Positions 8,905 through 18,600 of a DNA stretch of 64,000 nt are shown piece by piece (position 1 is the first letter of the stretch; each line of letters starts with the position of its first letter). The notes beneath the pieces are model-generated. The model was not told the DNA's origin. It ran no database searches and was given only the letters and a program-made list of their open reading frames with translations. This DNA is from Kallotenue papyrolyticum. Lineage in GTDB: Bacteria > Chloroflexota > Chloroflexia > Chloroflexales > Kallotenuaceae. Made by a program: the position numbers and the translations under genes. The stretch spans positions 1,116,001 through 1,180,000 of the forward strand of contig NZ_JAGA01000003.1 in NCBI RefSeq assembly GCF_000526415.1. The letters are read 5' to 3'.

Positions 8905-9510
8905 CTAGGATCCGGGCTGCTCGGCAGCGCGTCGCCGCAGCAGGCCCACGCGCCGGCGGCGGGGCTGCTCCTGGTTGACGTTGTGCAGCGTGGTCAGGTC
9001 TTCGATGCGCTCGGTGAACAGCACGCCGTCGATATGGTCGATCTCGTGCTGCACGATGTGCCCTAGCCGGTAGGGCGCGCCGTCCACGCGCTTGAGGCGG
9101 TGCTCCTTGCCGTTGAGGTCCTGGTATTTGATCGAGACCCAGGTATGGCGCGGCACATCGCCGTACCAGCCCGGCAGCGAGAGGCAGCCCTCCTGCACCG
9201 GGCGGCGCTCGTCGCTGCGCTCGGTGATCTCCGGGTTGACCATCACGTAGAGCCGGGCGGGCTCGACCACCACCGTTGAGCCATCGTCGCGCGCTTCTTC
9301 GATCGGCGGCGTTTCGATCACGATCACGCGGCGCAGCACGCCGATCTGCGGCGCGGCCAGGCCCACGCCGTTTTGCTCGCGCATGGTATCGATCATGTCC
9401 TGTACCAGCGCTTGCAGGCTCTTATCGAACTGCTTCACGCGCACCGATTTTGATTTCAGGATTTTTTTGTCTTCTTCGTTCTCTATCAACAACACACGGC
9501 GCACTGCCAT
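8905..9510 (-). CDS. def: Peptide deformylase
   Basis: A 201-residue metalloenzyme that removes the N-formyl group from nascent proteins. All three family motifs are present: GVGLAAPQIG (about 45-54), EGCLSLPG with the metal-binding Cys (about 103-110), and QHEIDH with two His ligands and the catalytic Glu (about 150-156). The C-terminal ~30 residues are an Arg-rich extension (RRRRVGLLRRR). ATG 9510 follows a G-rich stretch that can pair with 16S rRNA; a TTG five codons upstream is the alternative. It lies downstream of priA on the same strand, a common arrangement in bacteria (priA-def-fmt), although fmt is not seen here. Confidence 0.95.
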   Translation of the reverse strand: MAVRRVLLIENEEDKKILKSKSVRVKQFDKSLQALVQDMIDTMREQNGVGLAAPQIGVLRRVIVIETPPIEEARDDGSTVVVEPARLYVMVNPEITERSDERRPVQEGCLSLPGWYGDVPRHTWVSIKYQDLNGKEHRLKRVDGAPYRLGHIVQHEIDHIDGVLFTERIEDLTTLHNVNQEQPRRRRVGLLRRRAAEQPGS

Positions 9511-9602
9511 ATATCCCCCCAGCAATGGTCAGGCTTGCCACGACATACGCATCAGCGCGTAGCGGCATTATAGCACGACCATCGCTCATTGGCCGCCCTG
9601 GC

Positions 9603-12140
9603 TCAGATCAGGCTGACGGGATCGACATCGATGATCCAGCCCGGCAGGGGGCCGAGCGCGTCCAGCAGCGGATGCACCGATGGCGCGCGCAGCAGCAGAT
9701 GCCAGCGGTAGCGCCCCCGCACGCGCTCCATGAAGGCCGGCGCCGGCCCGATCAGCGCCGCGTCCGGCAGCCTGAGACGCTCGATCAGCGCTGTCAGGCG
9801 CTCGGCCAGCGCCTCTGCTTCGCGCCGCAGCGCTTCAGGTCGGGTTCCGCTGCGGATAAAGCGCACCAGTTGCGCGAAGGGCGGGTAGTGTGCCTCGCGC
9901 CGAAAGGCGATCTCCTCGCGGAAAAAGGCGTGGTAATCGTGCAGGGCCGCCGCCTGGAGCGCGTAGTGGTCGGGCGTGTAGCTCTGGATGATCACCTGAC
10001 CGCCCAGATCGCGCCGTCCGGCGCGGCCGGCCACCTGCGCCATCAACTGAAAGGCGCGCTCGCCGGCGCGAAAGTCCGGCTGATGCAGGCCGGTATCCGC
10101 CGAGACCACGCCCACCAGCGTCACCAGCGGCAGATCGAGGCCCTTGGCGATCATCTGCGTGCCGACCAGCACATCCGCCTCATGGTCCAGAAAGGATTGC
10201 AGCAGCCGCTCGTGCGCGCCCTTGCGACCGGTGACATCGCGGTCCCAGCGCAGCACGCGCGCTTCCGGAAAGAGCGCCTCCACCTCGGCGACGACACGCT
10301 GCGTGCCAATGCCGAACTGGCGGATGCGCGCGCTCCAGCACTGCGGACAGAGCTGCGGCGGCAACTGGCGATGGCTACAGGTATGGCAGCGCAGTAGCTC
10401 GTAGCCGCTGCTTGCGTCGTCGATGCGATGAAGCGTCAGCGGCGTTGAACAGCGTGGACAGCCGATCACGTGGCCGCAGTCGCGGCACATCATGAACGCC
10501 GCGGTGCCGCGCCGATTGAGAAACAGGATCGCCTGCTGCCGCCGTTCCAGCGCCTGCTGCAGCGCCTGCTGCAGGGCACGGCTGAAGATCGAACGGTTGC
10601 CCTGCTGCAGCTCCACGCGCATGTCGATGATGCGCACCGGCGGCAGCGGCAGGCTGCGTGTGCGCACGCCATCGCGCGCGAGCGCCACGCGTTCGCGCAG
10701 CTCCAGCAGCGTGTACACGCCATCGCGCGCGCGCTGGTAGCTCTCCAGCGATGGCGTCGCGCTCCCCAGGATCACGACACTGCCGGTCAGCCGGGCCAGC
10801 TCCAGCGCCACGTCGCGGGCATGGTAGCGCACGCCCTCCTCGTGCTTGTAGGAGGGCTCGTGCTCCTCGTCGACCACGATCAGGCCCAGCTCAGGCAGCG
10901 GCGCGAACACCGCCGAGCGCGAACCGACCACCACCCGCGCCGCGCCGCGCCGCAGCCGCCGCCAGGTATCGTAGCGCTCGCCCAGCGACAGGCCGCTATG
11001 CAGCACCACCACCCGCTCGCCGAAGCGGGCAGCAAAGCGACGCACCAGTTGTGCCGTGAGCGCGATCTCCGGCACCAACACCAGCGCCTGGCGTCCCAGC
11101 CGCAGGGCGCGTGCAATGGCGCGTAGGTACAGTTCGGTCTTGCCGCTGCCGGTGACGCCATGCACCAGAAACACGACCTGACGCCGTTCGTTCAGCGCCG
11201 TGGCGATGGGTTGCAACGCGCGCGCCTGCGCCGGCGACAGGGGTGGCGGCACGTCGGGGGCGATCGGCGCACCATCCAGCGGATTGCGCAACACCTCGCG
11301 CAACTGGATGGCGATCCAGCCGCGTCGCGCCAGTTCGCGCAGGATCGGAAGCGGTAGGTCCTGCGCCGGCACCAGTGGCGGCGCATCGGGATCGGCCTGC
11401 GCTCCGCTCAGCGCCAGAGATCGTTCGGCAAGCGTCTGGAGCACAGCCACCTGGCGCGGCGCGCGGCGCAGGGTTGCGTCCGCGGTGGTCAGCTCCTCCG
11501 GACTGCGCAGCAGCTTCACCACGCGCTCGTGTTTGGGTCGCGCCGCGGCGCGGCTGGTCGCTCGACCGCGTTGGATCAGGCCGCGCTCGGCGAGGGCCGT
11601 GCAGACGCGCCGCAGCTCCGCGGGCGAGCCGTGCAGCGATGCATGCAGCGTCGGTTCGTCGGTTGCGCCGTTGCGCCGCAGGAAATAGAGTACGCCGCGC
11701 TCGGCGGGCGGGAGTGCGCCCAGCTCGGCCGCCAGCCCCGATGCCGTGACGCGCCAGGTGGTCAACGTCTCCTGGGCAACGCCCGGCGGCAGCAGCAGTT
11801 CCAGTGCCTCCCAGAGCGAAACGCGGTAGTAGTGGCACACCCAGCGCGCCAGCGCCAACAGATGCGGCGGCAGCACGACGTCGGGATCAGCCAGATCCTC
11901 GATCGGGCGGATCGGCGCGGCCTGCCCGGCGGACACGAGACCTGCCGACGGCCCGGCGGGCGGTTCGACATACAGCGCCAGCACAATCCCTTGCAGCCGC
12001 TGACGGCCAAAGGGCACCCACACCAGCGCGCCTTCGCTGATGCTGCCGCGCAGCGCAGGCGGCACATGGTAGGTGTAGCGCGCCGCTGCCTGCCGCACGC
12101 GGGGAAGGCGCACCGCAACATCGGCGAAGAGCTCAGCCAT
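9603..12140 (-). CDS. priA: Primosomal protein N' (PriA helicase)
   Basis: An 845-residue 3'-to-5' superfamily 2 helicase that recognises stalled forks and reloads the replicative helicase. The N-terminal DNA-binding region is followed by Walker A in GVTGSGKTELY (about 327-337), the DEEH box (about 423), and GSATPSLESY. A zinc-binding cluster of cysteine pairs (CRDCG, CPRC, CHTC, CPQC; about 545-610) comes next, then motifs V and VI in GTQMIAKGLD and QVAGRAGR. The C-terminal region ends in DVDPVSLI as in full-length PriA, so the gene is complete. It probably forms a transcription unit with def, 92 bases downstream. Confidence 0.96.
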   Translation of the reverse strand: MAELFADVAVRLPRVRQAAARYTYHVPPALRGSISEGALVWVPFGRQRLQGIVLALYVEPPAGPSAGLVSAGQAAPIRPIEDLADPDVVLPPHLLALARWVCHYYRVSLWEALELLLPPGVAQETLTTWRVTASGLAAELGALPPAERGVLYFLRRNGATDEPTLHASLHGSPAELRRVCTALAERGLIQRGRATSRAAARPKHERVVKLLRSPEELTTADATLRRAPRQVAVLQTLAERSLALSGAQADPDAPPLVPAQDLPLPILRELARRGWIAIQLREVLRNPLDGAPIAPDVPPPLSPAQARALQPIATALNERRQVVFLVHGVTGSGKTELYLRAIARALRLGRQALVLVPEIALTAQLVRRFAARFGERVVVLHSGLSLGERYDTWRRLRRGAARVVVGSRSAVFAPLPELGLIVVDEEHEPSYKHEEGVRYHARDVALELARLTGSVVILGSATPSLESYQRARDGVYTLLELRERVALARDGVRTRSLPLPPVRIIDMRVELQQGNRSIFSRALQQALQQALERRQQAILFLNRRGTAAFMMCRDCGHVIGCPRCSTPLTLHRIDDASSGYELLRCHTCSHRQLPPQLCPQCWSARIRQFGIGTQRVVAEVEALFPEARVLRWDRDVTGRKGAHERLLQSFLDHEADVLVGTQMIAKGLDLPLVTLVGVVSADTGLHQPDFRAGERAFQLMAQVAGRAGRRDLGGQVIIQSYTPDHYALQAAALHDYHAFFREEIAFRREAHYPPFAQLVRFIRSGTRPEALRREAEALAERLTALIERLRLPDAALIGPAPAFMERVRGRYRWHLLLRAPSVHPLLDALGPLPGWIIDVDPVSLI

Positions 12141-12197
12141 ATGCCGGAGGCTTGCGCCGGCCGCACAGACCGGCGAACAGGTAGTCTGCGCCAGCGA

Positions 12198-12680
12198 TCA
12201 TCGCGTGACCGCGATCACGCGTCCGCCGGTCATGGGTGCTAGGTCGCGCGGATCGAGCCGGAACAGAGCGTTGGGCGTGCCGCCGGCAGCCCAGATCGCC
12301 TCGTACTGCAGCAGATCGCGGTCGATCAACACCACCAGCGGCTGACGGTGGCCCACGGGCGGCACGCCCCCGATGGCGTAGCCGGTCTGCTCGCGCACAA
12401 ACTCGGCATCCGCCTTGGCGATCGGCTCGCCAAGTTCGGCGGCCACCAGCGCCTCATCCACGCGGTTCGCGCCACTGGTGATCACCAGCACGCCACGTCC
12501 CGACTGCACACCGCGAAAGATCAGCGATTTGGCGATCTGTCCGACGGTGCAGCCCACCGCCCGCGCGGCCTCGGCGGCGGTGCGTGTCGCCTGCTGCGCT
12601 TCGACCACCTCATAGGCGTAGCCCAGCGCCTGGAGCGCTTCCTGCACGCGCCGGGCACTGGGACTAAGGTTGTGCGTCAT
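12198..12680 (-). CDS. YbaK/EbsC family aminoacyl-tRNA deacylase
   Basis: A 160-residue protein of the YbaK/ProX editing superfamily, which hydrolyses mischarged aminoacyl-tRNAs such as Cys-tRNA(Pro). Visible motifs are the conserved VGQIAKSLIFR with the catalytic-type Lys (about 44-54), LVITSGANRVD, the GYAIGGVPPVGH loop (about 105-117), and AAGGTPNALFRL near the C-terminus. ATG 12680 has GGTGGAG upstream; the frame extends 21 codons further without a site. It lies 57 bases from priA and on the same strand. Confidence 0.88.
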   Translation of the reverse strand: MTHNLSPSARRVQEALQALGYAYEVVEAQQATRTAAEAARAVGCTVGQIAKSLIFRGVQSGRGVLVITSGANRVDEALVAAELGEPIAKADAEFVREQTGYAIGGVPPVGHRQPLVVLIDRDLLQYEAIWAAGGTPNALFRLDPRDLAPMTGGRVIAVTR

Positions 12681-12807
12681 GGCTCCACCTGAAACATGCC
12701 TCGCTTCGACAGACAGCACGCCGTTCGCCGGCGAACAGCACACACCGCTTCAGCATAGCGAGATGTTGCCCGTGCGTCAATCCGCATCCAGCGCCTGATG
12801 ACGGCAC

Positions 12808-12824
12808 GGGGAGCATAGATCCCC
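12808..12824. repeat. Short palindrome, REP-like
   Basis: A perfect 5-bp stem (GGGGA/TCCCC) around GCATAGA. The same core, GGGAGCATAG(A/C)TCCC, reappears as a longer perfect palindrome at 43332-43350 and imperfectly near 43035 and 43508, so it belongs to a dispersed family rather than being a lone hairpin. Confidence 0.5.
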
Positions 12825-12957
12825 AGGGAAGATGGGAACAGCCACAACCAGGGCACTATCGCTCATGGCTTCGCATGCAGGCGCGGTGCTCAACGACCTT
12901 CGCCGGACGTTCCCCGAGTGACGTCCCTATGCGCAGAGCAACAGCCGGCAGCTGGGT

Positions 12958-13170
12958 ATGATGCTCTGCGCCCCGATTGGTCTGTGTATGCCCGGCGGCA
13001 ATCCGGTGCGGCCCGATTCGCCGGTGGCGCGCAGCACCGACCATGGCATACTTCGCGAGCGAGGGGCACAGGGTGCGCTGGCGTTGATCGCGGAAGCCGT
13101 AGCCGTGCTGGACACGCGCATCAACCGCAGCGCCGCGCTGTTCGCCGAAACGCCCACCACAACGCCCTAG
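12958..13170 (+). CDS. Possible small ORF in the ybaK-M61 intergenic region
   Basis: The 486 bases between the deacylase and the M61 peptidase have no recognisable gene. This 70-codon plus-strand frame has GC-rich third positions over its second half (reading HGILRERGAQGALALIAEAVA), which could be a real small protein or the remnant 3' end of a decayed gene. There is no good ribosome binding site, and it overlaps the convergent M61 gene by four bases. Reported only because the stretch would otherwise be blank. Confidence 0.2.
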   Translation: MMLCAPIGLCMPGGNPVRPDSPVARSTDHGILRERGAQGALALIAEAVAVLDTRINRSAALFAETPTTTP

Positions 13171-14900
13171 CCCGGCTGTGCCTGGCCCAACCACGAGGCA
13201 TAGATACGCTGTTGCAGCTCATCCGGCTGCTCCACGCGCTCGATGCGCAGCCGATCATGAGGCGCGGCAGCCAGCGTCAGCGTGTAGCTGCGCAGTTCGT
13301 CGCGACGCGCCACCAGGATCGTCACCTGCTCGCCCGGCCGGTAGTCGCCGATGCGCTCGCGCAGCGCTTCCTCGTTGCGCACACGCCAGCCGTCCACGGC
13401 GATGATCTCATCGCCCGGGCTGATGCCCACCGCGTAGGCCGGTCCGTCGCGCAGCACACTGGCCACCTTCAATCCGCCGTTGCTCCGCGTACGCAGGCCC
13501 AGCCACGGGCGGCCTGCCTGCTCGGCGCTCCAGTTCCAGCTCAGGCGCAGCCCGGCGGCGGCAAAGACCTGATCGTAGGACAGCTCATCCACACCACCGA
13601 TGTAGCGCGCAAAAAAGTCGCTGAAGTCCTGACCGGTCACTTCCTGGAGCGCCGCCAGTATGGCTTCGCGATCGGGCAGCCCCGGCCCGTCGAGCGGATA
13701 GGCCCGATACAGCCAGCGCATCACCGCGTCAAGCGAGTGCCGGTTTGCCGTGCGGCGGCGAATCTCCAGGTCGAGCAGCGCGCCGATGATCGCACCCTTG
13801 AGATAGTAGGAGATCGATGTGTTGTCGCTGTTCTCGTCGGGACGGTAGAGCTTGATCCAGGTATCCCACGATGAGCATTCCAGGCTCTGCAGCGCCCGGC
13901 CAGGCGTGGACTGGAGTTTGAGAATATCGTCGGCCAGGCGCTCCAGGTAGCGCTCCGGCGTGAGCAGCCCGGCGCGCACCAGCAGCAGATCGGTGTAGTA
14001 CTCGGTCAACCCTTCCATGACCCACAGCAGGGTCGTGTAGGTCTCACAGCCATAGTCGAACGGCCCCAAGCCGGCGGCGCGCAGGCGTTTGACATTCCAG
14101 ACATGGAAGAATTCGTGACTCACCAGCGTCAGGTAGCGTTCGTAGCGCTTGGGATCGCGAAAGACGAAGCGCGGCAACAACAGCGAGGTCGAATTGCGAT
14201 GCTCCAGTCCGCCGCGCGCCTCGTCGTCGCCCAGCAGCAGAAAGAAGGTATAGTGCGCGTAGGGCAGCCCGCCCCAAAAATCGCGCTGCGTTTCAACAAT
14301 GCGCTGTGTATCGGCGATCAGGCGCGCTTCGTCCTCGTTGCCGCGTCCCCAGATCACGATGCGATGCGGCTTACCGTCCACCGCGAAGCGCAGCACACGG
14401 TGCGTGCCGATCTCCAGTGGCGCATCCACCAGGTGATCATAGTCGTCGGCGATGAAGCGGTTCGGCCCGCTCGCCTCCAGCCCGGTAGCCACCTGCCAGC
14501 CGGCCGGTGGGCGCACCTCCAGCGTCAACGGCTGCGCAGTCGCGCCGACCACGTACATTAGGGTTGCCGCCGGGATCACATGCGCGTGCGTGTCATCGAC
14601 ATGGTTGGTGCGCACGCTCAATTCATGCCCATACACGCGATAGCTGAAGCGCAGCGTCGCAGCACCGTTGCTGAAGACGCGCCAGGTATGCTTGTCGAGC
14701 TTGCGCCAGGCGCACGGTTGATCATCGGCCCAGGCACGCACCTCCTGGACATGGCGCGCATACTCGCGGATCAGATACGAGCCCGGCGTCCAGGCCGGCA
14801 GCGCGAAGTCCACCTGTGGCGCAGTGATCTGCGTGACATCGATCGCCACATCGATCAAGTGCTGCGCGGGCGCGAACGACAGGGTGTAGGTGATCTGCAT
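13167..14900 (-). CDS. M61 family aminopeptidase with PDZ domain
   Basis: A 577-residue glycyl-aminopeptidase-like zinc peptidase. The zinc motif is HEFFHVWN (about 261-268), with the third ligand Glu in MEGLTEYYTD (about 295). An all-beta N-terminal domain comes first, and a PDZ domain (about 455-545) with GLKVASVLRDGPAYAVGI and GDEIIAVDG ends the protein. This matches the three-part plan of the family. ATG 14900 has GGAGGAA at six bases; the frame runs 41 codons further upstream with no site, so the longer version is unlikely. No signal peptide is visible, so it is probably cytoplasmic. Confidence 0.92.
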   Translation of the reverse strand: MQITYTLSFAPAQHLIDVAIDVTQITAPQVDFALPAWTPGSYLIREYARHVQEVRAWADDQPCAWRKLDKHTWRVFSNGAATLRFSYRVYGHELSVRTNHVDDTHAHVIPAATLMYVVGATAQPLTLEVRPPAGWQVATGLEASGPNRFIADDYDHLVDAPLEIGTHRVLRFAVDGKPHRIVIWGRGNEDEARLIADTQRIVETQRDFWGGLPYAHYTFFLLLGDDEARGGLEHRNSTSLLLPRFVFRDPKRYERYLTLVSHEFFHVWNVKRLRAAGLGPFDYGCETYTTLLWVMEGLTEYYTDLLLVRAGLLTPERYLERLADDILKLQSTPGRALQSLECSSWDTWIKLYRPDENSDNTSISYYLKGAIIGALLDLEIRRRTANRHSLDAVMRWLYRAYPLDGPGLPDREAILAALQEVTGQDFSDFFARYIGGVDELSYDQVFAAAGLRLSWNWSAEQAGRPWLGLRTRSNGGLKVASVLRDGPAYAVGISPGDEIIAVDGWRVRNEEALRERIGDYRPGEQVTILVARRDELRSYTLTLAAAPHDRLRIERVEQPDELQQRIYASWLGQAQPG

Positions 14901-15025
14901 GGGGTTCCTCCGTTGGTCACCGGCGCGTAGCATACCACGCCCTCCCAGTCTCTTGGTTGAGACACACGCTCCTGGGACGCCAGGCTCCCCCAACCGGACA
15001 CCGCTGATGGAGCGGAGCGCCACCT

Positions 15026-15301
15026 GTGTCTGCCCACCTGCGGTTGGAAGGGCACGAACAGGCGACCCTGACGGTGGTGCGCTCGTGCCGCGGGCGGCTG
15101 GGCGCCCAGGTAGAAGGCGGCCTGCCCGGCAACGCCACCGTCAGCGCGGTGACCCTCATCGCCAGGCGCGACATGGATCCCACCCTGCGGCAGATCCTTG
15201 CCAAGTGCGCCGGTCTGGTCTTTCCCGCGGACGGTGGCGCGGGCAGGCCGCGTGCCCGCCCGCGCCGCGCTGGGCCGGCGTCAAAACGCAAGCAACGATG
15301 A
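15026..15301 (+). CDS. Possible small basic protein upstream of rhs
   Basis: A 91-codon frame starting GTG, without a convincing binding site, in the 738-base stretch between the M61 gene and rhs. It reads as a plausible globular start (LRLEGHEQATLTVV) and an Arg/Lys-rich tail. Codon third positions are GC-rich like neighbouring genes. It is followed by a hairpin and T-rich run that could end its transcript. I recognise no family. The rest of the stretch holds the rhs promoter and leader, described separately. Confidence 0.3.
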   Translation: MSAHLRLEGHEQATLTVVRSCRGRLGAQVEGGLPGNATVSAVTLIARRDMDPTLRQILAKCAGLVFPADGGAGRPRARPRRAGPASKRKQR

Positions 15302-15303
15302 CC

Positions 15304-15350
15304 GCGTGGGCGATGGTGCCCACGCCGGGCTGATTTTTATCTCTTTTTTG
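15304..15350 (+). terminator. Candidate Rho-independent terminator
   Basis: An 8-bp perfect stem (15304-15311 with 15318-15325, six-base loop) is followed, after a nine-base gap, by a T-rich run from 15334. The gap is longer than usual, so this is a weak candidate. It would insulate the rhs promoter just downstream from upstream transcription. Confidence 0.35.
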
Positions 15351-15388
15351 ATTTTTTGCGCGCGTTGCGAAACTGCGTGGGTACCCCC

Positions 15389-15417
15389 TTGACACGCAGC
15401 ACGGGGTGGTGTATACT
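15389..15417 (+). promoter_or_regulatory. Consensus sigma70-type promoter of the rhs gene
   Basis: TTGACA at 15389-15394 (perfect -35) and TATACT at 15412-15417 (five of six to -10) are separated by exactly 17 bases. It points at the rhs gene, with the start codon about 215 bases downstream of the expected transcription start near 15424. The leader contains the C15 tract. Confidence 0.75.
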
Positions 15418-15440
15418 CCGCGCCAGTTGGCAGACATCAT

Positions 15441-15455
15441 CCCCCCCCCCCCCCC
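15441..15455 (+). repeat. Homopolymeric C15 tract in the rhs leader
   Basis: Fifteen consecutive C residues lie about 17 bases after the expected transcription start and about 185 bases before the rhs ATG. Such tracts change length by slippage. Placed in the 5' leader, it could alter transcription initiation or leader folding instead of the reading frame. Confidence 0.9.
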
Positions 15456-15638
15456 AGATGTCAATCCACGTTCGACATCTTTCCGCGTTAACGGAATAGC
15501 GTTCCACAGCGGCCTATTTGTGCCGTCTTGTTCGGCTGTTGGCTGGTTTCCGCGTCTGGGGGTGCCATCCCGCGCGATGGAACTCCTGCTCGGCGCCGTT
15601 TCGTCACCCTGCGGTGCGATTCATATGGAGGACTGGGG

Positions 15639-18600
15639 ATGGGGCGTTGGCAGCGCTGGTCGGCCTGGTTGACCGTTGTCTTCATCGCAAGCGTCGCGTT
15701 ACCTGGCGCACAGCCCGCCGCCCGAGCCTCGGCCACCGTCAGCGCGCAACGCGCGCCGGAGCAGCCGCCCAGTCCCCCACTGCGCCAGGTCGCACCGCTC
15801 AGCGATCCCATGCTGCCCAGCCTGGTGATCGACGTGCAGGCCAATCCCGACCCAATCGCCCTCGGCGAGCCGTTGACCATCAGTGTTGCGATCCTCAACC
15901 AAGCGCAGGTAGCTGCCCAGCAGGTGGAGATCAGCCTGCCGGTTCCGGCGCACAGCAGGCCGGCAGCCAACGCCGCGCTGCAGTCTGATGGCCGCGCCTG
16001 GCACTGGACCATTGCGGAGTTGCCGGGAGGCGCGACCGCTACGCTCACGGCAACGCTGACGCTCGACCGCGTGCCGGCGAGCGGCGCGGTGGTGCTGCGG
16101 CCAACCGTGCACGCGCAGCGGCTCACCATGCCGGTGCAGGCGGTTGGCGGCGCGCTGGTCTTACCAGAGGATGGCCTCGCGAGCCGGTTTGTCCCCGGCC
16201 AGGCGGGTCGGCTGCGCAGCGCGGATGGGCGTATCGAGGTTGAGCTGCCGGCCAGGGCAGCGCGGCGCGCGCTGCAGCTACGCCAGCGCTGGCGTGCGCC
16301 CGCCGGGGAACGGGTACCGCCCGGTCAGCGGCGTCTGCTACCGCCGTTCTTCTTGAACGCCGAAGACGAGCGTGGTCAGGCCGTGCACCGCTTCGATCAG
16401 CCGCTGACGCTGCGCGTGCGCTATAGCGATGAGCAGGTGCTGGTGCGCGGCTGGGATGAGAGTGCGCTGGCTCTCTTCTGGTTCGACGACGAGGGTACGC
16501 AGCAGTGGATGCCTATTCCGGCCCAGGTGGATGCCGAGCGCAACGAAATCACGGCACAGGTCGATCATTTCAGCGCCTTCACCATAGGTGATCTGGCCTC
16601 GCCATCCACGGCCTTTGTACCGAGTCTGAAGGCGTGGCAAGTCGGCCTGTTTAGTGGCAGCGCTACCTATAGCTACCCCCTGGAACTGCCCGCCGGCCCT
16701 GCAGGTGTGAAACCAAACCTGACGCTCAGCTACACCAGCAACGCGATCGATGGCGATAGCGGCATGCATCAAGTGTTTCAGGCTGGCTGGGCTGGGCTGG
16801 GGTGGAGCCTGGAGACCGGCGCCGTGGCGCGCAACAGCATCGTGATCAACCCCACAACCGGCGCGATGTTCGACACCTTCACCATTGTGGTGAACGGCCA
16901 GTCCCATCAACTGGTGCGCGCCGAGCCGCTGGTCACCCAGCCGGATGAACATAATCCCACACATTGGGCCTGGCGCCCAACCGACGAAACCTATATCCGC
17001 GTTCGCGCGGTGCCCAACGGCGCCTCCTGGGATGGCAACCCAGGGCGCGGTGGTCTGGTCAATGGCGTCTGGCAACCGCGCTACACCTGGGTGCTGTGGG
17101 CCAAGGATGGAACGCGCTACGAATTCGCCGAAGACCTCTGGTATGGCTGGGATCGCTGCGCCGTTGCCAACGAGGCGGAGTTTGAAGCCTACAAATGGTT
17201 GCTGACGCGGGTGATCGATCCGCACGGCAATATCATCTCCTACACCTATGCGCGCAACACCTGGACCGGCGGCGAAGTGCGTTGTGATCCGTGGCGCTAT
17301 GCACGCGGCACGGTGGACCGTGACGCCTGGCCGGTGCTGGTGGAGTGGGGCGCCCATGCCGGGAGTGGCACGCCGGCGCGCTACCGGTTAGAGTTCGTGT
17401 CGACCGCGCGCGAGCAGGACACGCAATTCGATGGCGCCGACAACCAGTATGGCGGCAAGCTCAACGGTGCGCCCCGCCAGACCCGGCGCCTGCTGGCGTT
17501 GCGTGTCTTCAGCAATCCGAGTGGCAACGCCTGGGAACTGCTGCGCGAGTATCGCCTGAGCACGGACTACAGCCTCAGCCCCGATCGGGTCGTCAACGGT
17601 CAGCCGGATCGGGCCAACCCCAAGCTGACGCTCAAGGCGATCCAGGTGATCGCCAGTGATGGTAGCAGCGCCTTGCCGGCGATGACCTTTGGTTATGGAT
17701 CGACACCCGACGTGAGCGCCGATGCCTGCACCGGTACGAGCTGGCCGCGCGGTGACTGGAATCGTCTGACCCAGGTCGAGAACGGCTATGGCGGACGGGT
17801 GACCTTTACCTACGAACAGATCGGTGTTGCAAGCTGCAAGCGTATCTTCCGCAACCACCGCCGCATCACCAGCAAAACAGTCAGCGATGGTCGTGGCAAC
17901 AGCTTCACCTGGACGTATCGCTATAGCAATCCGGCGATGAATTCGCTGGGCTGGCGCCTGACCGGCAGGGACGATCCCAACGCTACGCAGGAATATCCCA
18001 ACTCAGCGGTGCTCTTCTACAACACCTACTGGGATGCCCTGCACAACAACCAGCACTGGCTGGCGACGCGGCCACTCAAAGAGTTTCGCGGCCATGGGCT
18101 GGTGGTTGAGACCGATCCATATGGCTGGCAAACCGAGCACTGGTTCTACCAGGGCGATGTCGGGTGCGTGCCCACCACCGGCGGCGACGCGATCCTCAAC
18201 GATGCCTGTTTCCAACACCTGCGTGACCGCGAAGTCCTCAAAGGACGCGAATACAAAACCATGCTGCGCACTCCGGCAGCCAGCGGGAGCCACTGGCTCA
18301 AGGAGACGCAGCAGAGCTACACCGTCACCTTCCTGGACTATTCGCACGCGCCGCTGACCGGCTTGTGGCGCGCCTGGCATGCCGCCACCGAAACGCGCGA
18401 GCTGGCCTGGGAGGCTATGGAGGGGCTGACCAATCCGGTGGTCAAGACCACACGCTACCTCTACGATGATGAAGGGATCGCCTACATCAACGGCAGCACG
18501 ACCGGCAGCAACGCACGCTATGGCAACCTGGGGCGGGTCGAGGAGTACGATCAACGTGGCACGCGGGTGCGCATTACTAAGTATTACTATGCCATTCGCG

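Noticed and set aside
7987..9066. Long plus-strand open frame across the membrane-protein and def genes
   Set aside because: Gln/Arg-rich antisense shadow spanning two genes and their spacer.
15528..15638. Longer N-terminus of the Rhs protein from TTG 15528
   Set aside because: It has no binding site and would bury the clear signal peptide that starts at ATG 15639.
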